This document shows, in pieces, positions 1-7,015 of a stretch of DNA of 48,548 nucleotides. The stretch is from an uncultured Mollicutes bacterium (GTDB lineage Bacteria; Bacillota_I; Bacilli_A; RF39; UBA660). The notes beneath the pieces are model-generated. The model saw nothing but the letters and a program-made list of their open reading frames with translations. It had not been told where the DNA came from and searched no databases. The stretch's first letter is position 1. Each line of letters starts with the position of its first letter. The position numbers and the translations under genes were made by a program. The stretch lies in the NCBI GenBank assembly GCA_900543055.1, contig UQQI01000006.1:1-48548 (forward strand), in the 5' to 3' direction.

Positions 1-613
1 GAGAATTAATAATAATACTATTATATAAATTAAATAAATTTTTCTTGTTAATTTGTCTTAAAAAAGCATCAGATGATTCAACTAAATAAAATAAATCTGG
101 ATCAATTATAACTATCCCATTTTTACCTAATATTGAATTGTCTCTTTTAACATCATTTGTGCAGATATTATTCTTTGTTAATTCTTCAAACAATTTTTCT
201 AATTCACAAAAATTTTCTAATAAATAATTCTTATCTTCTAAAAGAGCATTTACTGAATTATCTTTATAATATTTAGCAGTGTATGCTGATACTATAAATT
301 CATGTTCATCACGAATACTCTTATATAAATCAATTTGATTACTTCTGTTATAAATTTCATATAATTCTATAAAATGAGGGTTATTTATATCTTTTAAAAT
401 ATCAAATACATTTTCTTTCAATCTACAAGTACGTGGTGTTAGTGGAAAGTACTTTTTAAATATTTGTTCATCATCTGAATATATTTCTGCGCATAGACCT
501 TTATTTATATATTCCATATTTTTTAAATTAAATCTATCAAAATGTCTATTATAGTAATCTACTTCACCTTTTAAGTCACTTTCCGTTATACTAGTTATAC
601 TATTGTATTTCAT
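1..613 (-). CDS. Kinase-fold (APH/protein-kinase-like) protein, C-terminus cut by window edge
   Basis: An uninterrupted reading frame runs from ATG at 613-611 off the left edge (204 codons seen, no stop in the window). A GGGGG Shine-Dalgarno sits 6 nt before the ATG. The layout suggests a protein-kinase/aminoglycoside-phosphotransferase fold: a GLCAEIY stretch near residues 39-45 in the glycine-loop position, a lysine pair at 53-54, then NDVKRDN at 153-159, which matches the catalytic D-x4-N loop, and IIDPD at 169-173, which fits the metal-binding Asp. The substrate (protein, sugar or drug) cannot be told. Its own promoter lies at 675-703 and the T-box leader lies further upstream on the same strand. 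The fold call is inference from spaced motifs only. Confidence 0.6.
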   Translation of the reverse strand, partial: MKYNSITSITESDLKGEVDYYNRHFDRFNLKNMEYINKGLCAEIYSDDEQIFKKYFPLTPRTCRLKENVFDILKDINNPHFIELYEIYNRSNQIDLYKSIRDEHEFIVSAYTAKYYKDNSVNALLEDKNYLLENFCELEKLFEELTKNNICTNDVKRDNSILGKNGIVIIDPDLFYLVESSDAFLRQINKKNLFNLYNSIIINS

Positions 614-674
614 ATTTATCCCCCTAATTTTCTTAATTTTATTTTTTGATACATATTTATTTAAAACGTATAAT

Positions 675-705
675 ATGATAACACAAATTTGATTTGTTTA
701 CAAAT
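675..705 (-). promoter_or_regulatory. Promoter with an inverted-repeat operator for the kinase-like gene
   Basis: On the minus strand TTGTAA (703-698), a 17-nt spacer and TATCAT (680-675) form a plausible sigma-A promoter. The spacer holds a perfect dyad, ACAAAT-TTG-ATTTGT (683-697 on the plus strand), and a third ACAAAT at 700-705 overlaps the -35. This is the layout of a repressor operator. The regulator is unknown. Confidence 0.45.
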
Positions 706-868
706 TATGATTAGTTAGCTTTTGAATAGTTAAACACAAGAAATATTATATATTTAATAATTATTCTGTGTGGTATGTGGTTATATGTATAATTTACTAA
801 TTCTATTAATTTTTCTTATATTACCATTTTTTATTGTTTATGAAGTGTTACTGAATTCTCATATAAAT

Positions 869-901
869 TCAATTTTCTTTTTTAGTAATATAATTTGGCA
901 T
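869..901 (-). CDS. Ten-codon ORF directly behind the T-box (gene remnant or leader peptide)
   Basis: After the T-box terminator there is a perfect AGGAGG (913-908), a 6-nt spacer, ATG at 901-899, and then only ten codons (MPNYITKKEN) before TGA. Nothing recognisable continues in another frame. The initiation signal is as good as any in the window. The simplest reading is that the original T-box-controlled gene, usually an aminoacyl-tRNA synthetase or an amino-acid transport/biosynthesis gene, has been lost and only its start is left. A short leader peptide is the alternative. Confidence 0.45.
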   Translation of the reverse strand: MPNYITKKEN

Positions 902-918
902 ATTTTTCCTCCTAAACT

Positions 919-1128
919 AAAAAAGAAATTCTATAAAATAAGGACTAATATAAATCCGTGGTACCACCTTAATTCATAGAATTTCTATGCACTCATATCT
1001 TTAACGCAGATATACGATAAAACTCAAAGGTTCATTTATAAAACATTGCCATTTCCTTTCGCTAACCAGAAACATCACTAAGACAAGAAGTTAAATTACT
1101 AGTCCTTTTTCTTCGTTATTTGAAATAT
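919..1128 (-). promoter_or_regulatory. T-box riboswitch leader with terminator
   Basis: The minus strand carries the T-box core AAGGTGGTACCACGG (970-956), close to the family consensus AGGGTGGTACCGCG. Upstream is a Stem I-like region with an AGTAA element (about 1102) and, on its other side, GAACCTTTGAGT (about 1034-1023), the usual specifier-loop surroundings. Downstream an AGAAATTCTAT...ATAGAATTTCT stem ends in a T run (925-920) as terminator. T-boxes sense uncharged tRNA and control amino-acid genes. The specifier codon cannot be fixed by eye; ACC (Thr) or CCU (Pro) are possible readings. Confidence 0.85.
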
Positions 1129-1134
1129 GTTCTG

Positions 1135-1143
1135 ATTATAGCA
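1135..1143 (-). promoter_or_regulatory. Extended -10 promoter of the T-box transcript
   Basis: TGC-TATAAT on the minus strand (1143-1135) is a perfect extended -10 element. It lies between the stop of the NUDIX gene and the T-box leader. The nearest TTGATT (1160-1155) is only 14 nt away, so the extended -10 probably carries the promoter. Confidence 0.6.
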
Positions 1144-1167
1144 CTTTTTTTGTAAATCAAATTTATA

Positions 1168-1650
1168 CTAATTTAAATATTTATTTAGGATATAGGCATA
1201 CCCTCTAGGAATTTGTTCTTCTTTTATTAATGTATTTATCTCTTCTTTACTAAACCATTTAATTTGAACTATTTCTTCTTTTTGAAGTTTTGATTTATTA
1301 ATATTCATTTTATCTTCTGAATAATATACATTGAATATATATTTATTATATGGAAATTTTATGGTTTCTATTTTATTATACGAAATATTAGTGATGTTTA
1401 GTTCTTCTTTTATTTCTCTATTTAGGGCTTGTTCTGGTGTTTCTTTTGCTTTTACATGACCTCCTGGTAAGCCCCATTTATAGTTGTTCCTTTCTGTAAA
1501 TTGTTCTAATAATATTTTATTGTTATTTTTTATTAATATATATGATTGCATTATATTTGCACCTTCTGGTATTTCATCAACTCTTCTTATGATTGTTTTA
1601 TCTAATTTATTGAAATTATCATCATATAAATCTAATATTTCATGTTCCAT
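1168..1650 (-). CDS. NUDIX hydrolase
   Basis: A 160-residue protein with a complete Nudix box: G64, E70, R78, E79, E82 and E83 keep the G-x5-E-x7-R-E-U-x-E-E spacing, although the usual glycine near the end of the box is Asn85. The family hydrolyses nucleoside diphosphates linked to another group, using metal held by the box glutamates. The N-terminal stretch leading to DEIPEG at 25-30 resembles cytosolic housekeeping Nudix proteins. The exact substrate cannot be read. ATG 1650 follows GAGAGTG at about 8 nt. The T-box promoter starts just after its stop. A pseudogene ends 18 nt upstream. Confidence 0.88.
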   Translation of the reverse strand: MEHEILDLYDDNFNKLDKTIIRRVDEIPEGANIMQSYILIKNNNKILLEQFTERNNYKWGLPGGHVKAKETPEQALNREIKEELNITNISYNKIETIKFPYNKYIFNVYYSEDKMNINKSKLQKEEIVQIKWFSKEEINTLIKEEQIPRGYAYILNKYLN

Positions 1651-1668
1651 AATATTAACACTCTCTTT

Positions 1669-1968
1669 CTAATGTTTTTTTATTGTATTTAGATTTGGAA
1701 TAACATCACTTATAATCATTTTTAATTTTTCATTATTATGAGTTAATTCTAAAATAAATTCTTTATCATAATTTTCAAATAAATACTTTGCTATTTTATA
1801 GACTGCACCATAGCCATCAATCTTATCAAAATTATTATTTAAATCATCTAATGTAAATTTATCATTTGTTTCTCTTTGGCATTCTGGATTATCTAATGTA
1901 GTCGCTAGAACTTCCCAGAACCAACCTGGGCTATCTGATTTTATTTCCTGTTGGTTATCTATAAAATA
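1669..1968 (-). pseudogene. Headless gene fragment (about 99 codons, no start)
   Basis: The minus strand is open from just after an in-frame TAA (1971-1969) to TAG at 1671-1669. The first in-frame ATG is only about 16 codons from the end, and there is no ribosome-binding site or alternative start at the upstream end. The translation looks like real protein (a Trp-rich GWFWEVLATT stretch, mixed helices, lysine-rich end), so it is best read as the C-terminal remnant of a gene whose 5' part was deleted. It begins about 20 bp after the stop of the InlB-repeat gene, so that junction may mark the deletion. The family was not recognised. Confidence 0.55.
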
Positions 1969-1990
1969 TTAATTTTTTATTTTTAATAGA

Positions 1991-3004
1991 TTAATAATAC
2001 CATCTTTCCACTTGATCTGTTTCATCGTTATATACATTAAAATATACTCCATAATATTTTGTACCACAATCATCTATAATTTCTTCACATCCATAAGTAA
2101 ATACTTTTGTGTTTATATTATCACTAACATCAATGAATGCTAAATTTCCTTGTTTCATACAAGTATCCTTGTCATTATAAACGTATGAATATTTATGACT
2201 AAATTTTTTTGATTGGCAAGTTGGGGTTGTTTGTGTTGTCTTATTAGATTCATTAGTATTTGTTGTAGTATTTGTATTTTTATCAGAATTTGAGGTTGTA
2301 TTTTTACTACTATCTTCACTTTCCCATTTAGCCACTAATGTAATATCTTTGTTGATTTTAGTTGAAAAATCGAACTCATTATCATCTAAATACCAGCCAC
2401 TTAATTTATAACCATCTTTTACTGGATTGCTTGGTTTATCAACGGTTTCATTAGCTGATACTTGAATATTTTCTACTTTACTTCCTCCATTAGCATCAAA
2501 AGTGACAGTATATTTATTATTTTTATACTCACTTATTATTTTCTTTTCATTTAAATTTTTTTGAGATTTTATTGTAGCATTTAGTTTTAATATCTCATTA
2601 ATTTTTTTATTATTAAATCTATTATAATCAGTTATAATAGTAATATTTTCAAATGTCTTACCACTTTCTTTAGCAGTTTTACAAAGAACATTAATAACAT
2701 CTACTGCTCTTTTACCAATAACATTTAAGCCTTTTATCAATTTTTTAGCATCGTCATTTAATGGTTCTACTTTTGTTACTTCTTCTTTATAATCATTACA
2801 AGTTTTTTTACCACATTTATACTTATAATTTTTAAAAGTTATTTTTACTAGTGGATTTATTTTAACGTAAGCTGTATATAAAACTTCTTCTTTCTTATTA
2901 TTCTTTTTAAACATATCATTTTTAAAAAAGATTATTCCTATTATTACAATAATTAAAAATACAATAAGTATACTCCCAAGAATTATCTTCTTCTTTTTTT
3001 TCAT
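1991..3004 (-). CDS. Membrane-anchored protein with an InlB-type (Listeria-Bacteroides) repeat
   Basis: 337 residues. Residues 1-6 are lysines, 7-28 are one hydrophobic anchor, and the rest is predicted outside the cell. Residues about 168-230 form one InlB B-repeat: a FDANGG start, a DGYKLSGWYLD centre and a LVAKWE end, as in repeats of bacterial surface proteins. A Ser/Thr/Asn-rich linker (about 232-260) leads to a C-terminal domain with four cysteines (two around 263-282, two around 305-313) that may form disulfides; two more Cys sit near 64-69. The function is probably surface-associated, but no enzymatic motif is visible. Start: AAGGAGTGAG 6 nt before ATG 3004. The fragment at 1669-1968 follows. 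Confidence 0.75.
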   Translation of the reverse strand: MKKKKKIILGSILIVFLIIVIIGIIFFKNDMFKKNNKKEEVLYTAYVKINPLVKITFKNYKYKCGKKTCNDYKEEVTKVEPLNDDAKKLIKGLNVIGKRAVDVINVLCKTAKESGKTFENITIITDYNRFNNKKINEILKLNATIKSQKNLNEKKIISEYKNNKYTVTFDANGGSKVENIQVSANETVDKPSNPVKDGYKLSGWYLDDNEFDFSTKINKDITLVAKWESEDSSKNTTSNSDKNTNTTTNTNESNKTTQTTPTCQSKKFSHKYSYVYNDKDTCMKQGNLAFIDVSDNINTKVFTYGCEEIIDDCGTKYYGVYFNVYNDETDQVERWYY

Positions 3005-3136
3005 TTTTTCTCACTCCTTCTTAAGAAGATTATACTACAATAGTTTTTATTTTTTACTATAAACTATATTTAATTATTAATAAATTTAATTTTTGTTATG
3101 ACAATGCCTTTAACCTCTTAGATATTTTTTATTCTA

Positions 3137-3162
3137 TAAAAAAACAGTCATATTTCAGACTG
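3137..3162 (-). terminator. Intrinsic terminator after tRNA-Thr
   Basis: CAGTC/GACTG hairpin on the minus strand (3162-3145) followed by seven T (3144-3138). It sits about 40 nt past the tRNA 3' end. Confidence 0.7.
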
Positions 3163-3203
3163 AAATATATTTAAAGTTCGAATAGTTCGAACAGATTCGT
3201 CAA

Positions 3204-3279
3204 TGGTGCCGACTACCGGATTCGAACCAGTGACCTACGCGTTACGAGTGCGTTGCACTACCAGCTGTGCTAAGTCGGC
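3204..3279 (-). tRNA. tRNA-Thr (anticodon CGU)
   Basis: Reads as a complete cloverleaf on the minus strand. The acceptor is GCCGACT/AGTCGGC, the D stem GCAC/GTGC, the anticodon loop CTCGTAA (anticodon CGT, reading ACG), and the T arm ACTGG-TTCGAAT-CCGGT. The discriminator is A, and CCA is encoded at 3206-3204. One mismatch closes the anticodon stem next to the loop. A terminator follows at 3137-3162. Confidence 0.95.
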
Positions 3280-3297
3280 CTAAATATATTTTAACAC

Positions 3298-3330
3298 AAA
3301 AAAAGTAAAACTGTTACTATTAGTTTTACT
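3298..3330 (-). terminator. Intrinsic terminator of the 3326-3832 gene
   Basis: Nine-bp stem AGTAAAACT/AGTTTTACT (3330-3322 with 3312-3304) followed by seven T on the minus strand. It overlaps the stop codon of the gene it ends and separates that gene from tRNA-Thr. Confidence 0.85.
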
Positions 3331-3832
3331 TTATTTTTTTTACTGCGAATTTTTCTTTTATATCATCATTTTTCTTCTTGAACTTGCTGATATATGAGTT
3401 ATATACATTCTTATTTTCAGCAGATAAATTTCTTTTTACATTTTTTGTTGCTTTAATTATAAATTCTATTTCGTCTTCTTTAACTTCTCTAACAATGTCA
3501 CCATCTGAAATAATCATTTCACAAGGCTCATTTGTTTCTACTTCAAAGCCTTCAATAAACATTTTATAAATTCCTTGATATTTATATCCATCTTTTTGTC
3601 CTTTTAAAAAAAGTGTTGCTAATTCTGATTTTAATGGCATATCATAAACTTCTATTCCATCTTCAAATACATTACCAAAAATAAATGATACAGGTTTATT
3701 TTCTATATCAGTTGTAATTCCTTCAAATCTTCCATTATTTGCTAATATTACTCTACTTGTAGTTTTTAAATTTTCTTTTCTACCCATAAATTGTTCTATA
3801 TGACTTGTATATAAATCCATTAATTTTTTCAT
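3326..3832 (-). CDS. Conserved-looking hypothetical protein, 168 aa
   Basis: Soluble protein with no signal peptide or membrane segment. Residues 1-60 look like a mixed beta/alpha region (LKTTSRVILANNGRFEGIT) and 100-130 are acidic. The C-terminal 35 residues are strongly basic and helical (NVKRNLSAENKN to the end), which could contact nucleic acid, but that is a guess. The family was not recognised. GGGGGAG 8 nt before ATG 3832 supports expression. It stands alone between a divergent phosphodiesterase gene and tRNA-Thr, with its own terminator. Confidence 0.7.
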   Translation of the reverse strand: MKKLMDLYTSHIEQFMGRKENLKTTSRVILANNGRFEGITTDIENKPVSFIFGNVFEDGIEVYDMPLKSELATLFLKGQKDGYKYQGIYKMFIEGFEVETNEPCEMIISDGDIVREVKEDEIEFIIKATKNVKRNLSAENKNVYNSYISKFKKKNDDIKEKFAVKKIK

Positions 3833-3943
3833 AACTTCTCCCCCTTCTTTCGGTTTAGTTATTGTATCATATTACTATTTAATATGCAAATTTTTTTATT
3901 TTTTCTATTATTAATAGTATAATGTAATAATGAGGTGACTAAT

Positions 3944-4630
3944 ATGAACAAGATAATTGCTCATAGAGGTGTTTTTGATAATAAAAGTGTCCCAGAAAAC
4001 AGTATGTTAAGTTTTAAGAATGCAATTAAATATAATTATCCTATAGAGTTAGATGTACAACTTACTAAAGATAATAAATTAGTTGTTTTTCATGATGATA
4101 ATCTACTTAGAATGACTGGTTATGATAAATTATTGCAAGAGGCAAATTACTCTGAAATTAGTAATTTAAAATTACTTAATACAAATGAAAAGATTCCTAC
4201 ATTTAACGAAGTTTTAAAACTAATTAATAATAGAGTATTTTTAGATATAGAAGTTAAAAATACTAAGAGAGTCAAAGAAACTTGTGATTTATTAATGAAA
4301 GAGTTGATTAACTATTCTAATTATTCAATTAAGTCTTTTAATCCTTTTATTGTAAGATTTATTAAGAAAAATTATCCTAGTGTTAGATGTGGCTATTTAA
4401 TTTCTAGTAAATATAATAAACGTATTTTATTTTTATGTAAGAGTAATTTTTTTATTAAGTATTCTATGTGTGACTTTTTATCTCTTGATAAAAAATTATT
4501 AAAAAAAGATAAGTTTAAGAACCTATCTTCAAAATATCCATTACAAGTATGGACTATAAAGAAAAAAGAAGATGTTAATTATATTGATAATGTTACTTAT
4601 ATTTGTAACAATCTTCCTTTTATTAAATAA
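3944..4630 (+). CDS. Glycerophosphodiester phosphodiesterase (GDPD family)
   Basis: 228 residues with the GDPD active-site pattern: H7-R8-G9, E35-x-D37 and H50 (the HRG...ELD...FHD pattern). The family splits glycerophosphodiesters from phospholipid turnover into glycerol-3-phosphate and an alcohol, using metal held by these residues. There is no signal peptide, so it is cytosolic. The frame extends up to GTG 3935, but that GTG is part of the GAGGTGA Shine-Dalgarno; ATG 3944 at the right distance is the start. The later barrel motifs are weaker than in typical members. The gene ends 1 bp before the tRNA-Arg coming from the other strand. Confidence 0.87.
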   Translation: MNKIIAHRGVFDNKSVPENSMLSFKNAIKYNYPIELDVQLTKDNKLVVFHDDNLLRMTGYDKLLQEANYSEISNLKLLNTNEKIPTFNEVLKLINNRVFLDIEVKNTKRVKETCDLLMKELINYSNYSIKSFNPFIVRFIKKNYPSVRCGYLISSKYNKRILFLCKSNFFIKYSMCDFLSLDKKLLKKDKFKNLSSKYPLQVWTIKKKEDVNYIDNVTYICNNLPFIK

Positions 4631-4631
4631 T

Positions 4632-4707
4632 TGGTGTTCAAAAAGGGATTTGAACCCTTATCTTCTCCGTCGGAGGGAAAAATTTTATCCAATTAAACTA
4701 TTTGAAC
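4632..4707 (-). tRNA. tRNA-Arg (anticodon CCG)
   Basis: Cloverleaf on the minus strand: acceptor GTTCAAA/TTTGAAC, an AT-rich D arm with GG in its loop, anticodon stem TTTCC/GGAGA around loop CTCCGAC (anticodon CCG, reading CGG), and T arm AAGGG-TTCAAAT-CCCTT. Discriminator A and an encoded CCA end at 4632. It begins 12 nt after the stop of the upstream lipoprotein gene with no terminator between, so it may be cut out of that transcript. Confidence 0.92.
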
Positions 4708-4719
4708 AGAAATGTAGAA

Positions 4720-5235
4720 TTAATCATCTACATCTTCACATTTTGTACCGAATTTTTTAGCAAGAGTAATCCATTTGTCTACCTTTGCTTTTCCATTTTC
4801 TATGATATTATCGTCTTCTCCTTCTATACTAAGAAGCGCATCTATATCAATTTTATCATAGTTAATTGTTAAATCACTTGTAACTGAGGTGTCTCCTCGC
4901 TCAACTTTTGCATCATAATATTTTAATCCTTCATAATTTTTATAGATTTTCTTATATGCTTCTTCGTAAGTGTCTAAATCCGATTCATTTGTTGCGACTA
5001 CTTTTTCTTCTGAATGAAGGATGTTTAAAATATCTCCTGTATAATATAAATCATAATTTAGGGATACATCAATTCCAGAACCTGCATTTCCAGTTCTTGA
5101 ACATTTTTTATGTTTCATAGATGATATGTTTATTACTTCTCCATTACTTTCAACTTTTGTTTCGTCTTTTTTACTTGAACAAGCGGTTAAAAATATAGTA
5201 CAAACTAATATTAAAATAAAAATCTTTTTATTCAT
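4720..5235 (-). CDS. Small lipoprotein
   Basis: 171 residues with a typical lipoprotein signal: MNKK, a hydrophobic core, and lipobox LTAC with Cys at 19, followed by SSKKDE. It should be lipid-anchored on the outer face of the membrane. The mature part has a further CSRTGNAGSG segment and a late FGTKCED, so two cysteines may pair. The size and overall look resemble YehR-like (DUF1307) lipoproteins, but this is not certain. GAGGAG precedes the ATG, and the gene overlaps the stop of the DUF1003 gene by 8 nt, so the two are one operon. tRNA-Arg follows 12 nt after the stop. Confidence 0.8.
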   Translation of the reverse strand: MNKKIFILILVCTIFLTACSSKKDETKVESNGEVINISSMKHKKCSRTGNAGSGIDVSLNYDLYYTGDILNILHSEEKVVATNESDLDTYEEAYKKIYKNYEGLKYYDAKVERGDTSVTSDLTINYDKIDIDALLSIEGEDDNIIENGKAKVDKWITLAKKFGTKCEDVDD

Positions 5236-5764
5236 CTGACTTCTCCTCTTTTACATTGACTTCTTCTAATGACTTCATTATTTTCTTTTGATTTTTTAAA
5301 ATCATTTCCATTTTATCATGCAATTCTTCTAATATAAGTTCACTTTTTAGATCTGTTCTATAGTCATTTTGGTTTCTTAAACTATCTTTTGCTGCTTGTC
5401 TATTTTGACTCATCATTATAATTGGTGCTTGTAGTGCTGCTATGCATGATAATAAAAGGTTCAATAATATAAATGGATATCCATCAATTTTTGTATCTCC
5501 TGTTAAAATAAAACTATTTAATATTACCCAAAAAATCAAAAATAAACAAAAACCTAAAATAAATCCCCATGATCCTGCAATTTCGCTTACTTTATCAGCA
5601 ACTCTATCACCAAATGTCATTTTAGCTTCTTCTTGTTTGTCTACATCAATACTTATTGGTTGATCTATTAATAAGTCAAGTAGTTCCTCTTCATCTTTTT
5701 CATCTAATGAATTATTTTTTAATAACATTTTTACTATTTCTTTTTTTGTTGTTCTCTTTTCCAT
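5228..5764 (-). CDS. DUF1003 membrane protein
   Basis: 178 residues. The core has the DUF1003 pattern: a DRVADKVSEIAGSW lead-in, a first membrane helix (about 68-90), a short loop, a second helix (about 97-117) with PFILLNLLLSCIAALQAP, then IMMSQNRQAAKDSLRN and a charged coiled-coil tail ending in KEEKSDE. The molecular role of the family is unknown. The frame opens at ATG 5776, but GGTGA immediately before the ATG at 5764-5762 makes that the better start. It is first in an operon with the lipoprotein. Confidence 0.88.
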   Translation of the reverse strand: MEKRTTKKEIVKMLLKNNSLDEKDEEELLDLLIDQPISIDVDKQEEAKMTFGDRVADKVSEIAGSWGFILGFCLFLIFWVILNSFILTGDTKIDGYPFILLNLLLSCIAALQAPIIMMSQNRQAAKDSLRNQNDYRTDLKSELILEELHDKMEMILKNQKKIMKSLEEVNVKEEKSDE

Positions 5765-5869
5765 TACTATCACCATAAAAATTATAACATAATTATTATT
5801 TAATTTCTATTTTATTAATAGTGTTTATCTGAAATATATGGTAATGTATATTAAAGGAGTGAGTTTAAA

Positions 5870-6091
5870 ATGAGAATTGATGAGTTACCAGAAGAATATA
5901 GACCTCTTAGTATGTGGCAATATTTTTTATATCAAATACTTTTTGGTATTCCAATAATTGGTTTTATATTTTTAATTATTATTGCTTTTGGTGGTGGAAA
6001 AAATATTAATCTAAGAAATTTTGCAAGATCATATTTTTGTTCATTAATTATTTTAATTATTTTAATAGTTATTGTTTTCTTCTTGATGTAG
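5870..6091 (+). CDS. Small two-helix membrane protein, 73 aa
   Basis: A strong AAGGAGTGAG precedes ATG 5870. The protein has a short acidic cytosolic start, a first membrane helix at about 22-42, a GGGKNINLRNFARSY loop and a second helix at about 52-72 running to the end. There is one Cys (in the second helix). It looks like a genuine small membrane protein of unknown function, transcribed alone and followed at once by a terminator. Confidence 0.75.
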   Translation: MRIDELPEEYRPLSMWQYFLYQILFGIPIIGFIFLIIIAFGGGKNINLRNFARSYFCSLIILIILIVIVFFLM

Positions 6092-6110
6092 TCTGCTATT
6101 GCCCTATACT

Positions 6111-6138
6111 AAAAAAATGCTTTTTAAGGCATTTTTTT
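6111..6138. terminator. Bidirectional terminator between convergent genes
   Basis: AAAAAAATGC (6111-6120) pairs with GCATTTTTTT (6129-6138), so both strands get a hairpin with a T run. It ends the small membrane protein gene (+) and the esterase gene (-), whose stop codon overlaps the hairpin. Confidence 0.8.
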
Positions 6139-6949
6139 ATATTATAAAGTTTTTAATTGTATCTTGATATTCATTTATTACATCTTTATCTTTAGAATTT
6201 AGAAAGCCGTGTTTTGCAGAACATATTTCTACTAATTTAGTGTTATTTTTTATTTTTACATATTCTCTTAATTCATCTATTAATGGGTCAATGTTACCAC
6301 ATAATATAAGTGTTTTAGGGAGAGTAACACCTGTATCATTAATTGGAAATGATGATTTTCTTTTTCTTTTATAAAACTCTCTTAACTTTGGAAATAAATT
6401 TAAGTCATATGATGTATCTATTTTATTATTTATATATTCTCCTGATACTGGAGGATAGAATAAAATGTATTTTCCAAACACAATGTTTTCTTTATTCATT
6501 TTTTTAGTAAGAGTAAGTATTGTTGTTGCAGATGTTGAATCTCCTAGTAGAGTTATATTTTCACATTTTATATTTAGATTTAGTAAATCTTTATATATTT
6601 TTTTTATTGTATTATATATTTTTCTATTAAGTTCTTTTTTAGGAAGAATTGTATAATTATCATAATCTATAGATATAACTAAATTGTTAAATTCCTTTGA
6701 AAATGTACTTGATATTTCTGCATAATTTTTATGACATCCAGTTATATTTGAATCTCCATGAATAAATAGCATAATATGTTCTATATTAGTTACTCTTTTT
6801 GGATAAAATATTCTTAAAGGTAATATATCATCGTTAATTATAATTTTATAATTACTTATATTTTTCTTAGATATAGATGGATGTAATAAATCTCTTACTG
6901 TTCTATATAATCTATATTTTTCTTCATTGTCAAATTCATTATGTTTCAT
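6137..6949 (-). CDS. Alpha/beta hydrolase (esterase/lipase, HSL-like)
   Basis: 270 residues with a plausible catalytic triad: S138 in LLGDSTS (nucleophile elbow), D221 in CGNIDPL and H247 in AKHGF. The oxyanion motif is FIHGDS at 63-67 instead of the usual HGGG, so the hole is atypical. The fold matches fold-3 hydrolases that act on short-chain esters. There is no signal peptide. GGTGATAAT precedes ATG 6949. It lies downstream of two acyltransferase genes on the same strand, about 67 bp away, which fits a lipid-handling role, but the substrate is unknown. Confidence 0.8.
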   Translation of the reverse strand: MKHNEFDNEEKYRLYRTVRDLLHPSISKKNISNYKIIINDDILPLRIFYPKRVTNIEHIMLFIHGDSNITGCHKNYAEISSTFSKEFNNLVISIDYDNYTILPKKELNRKIYNTIKKIYKDLLNLNIKCENITLLGDSTSATTILTLTKKMNKENIVFGKYILFYPPVSGEYINNKIDTSYDLNLFPKLREFYKRKRKSSFPINDTGVTLPKTLILCGNIDPLIDELREYVKIKNNTKLVEICSAKHGFLNSKDKDVINEYQDTIKNFII

Positions 6950-7015
6950 ATTATCACCATTTAAATTTTAGCATATATTTTACAATATTAATTTGATGAT
7001 TAACTATATTTTACA

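Noticed and set aside
770..979. A 69-codon plus-strand ORF with hydrophobic start
   Set aside because: It runs antisense through the T-box leader and the short ORF on the other strand, has no ribosome-binding site, and its composition is what AT-rich non-coding DNA gives.
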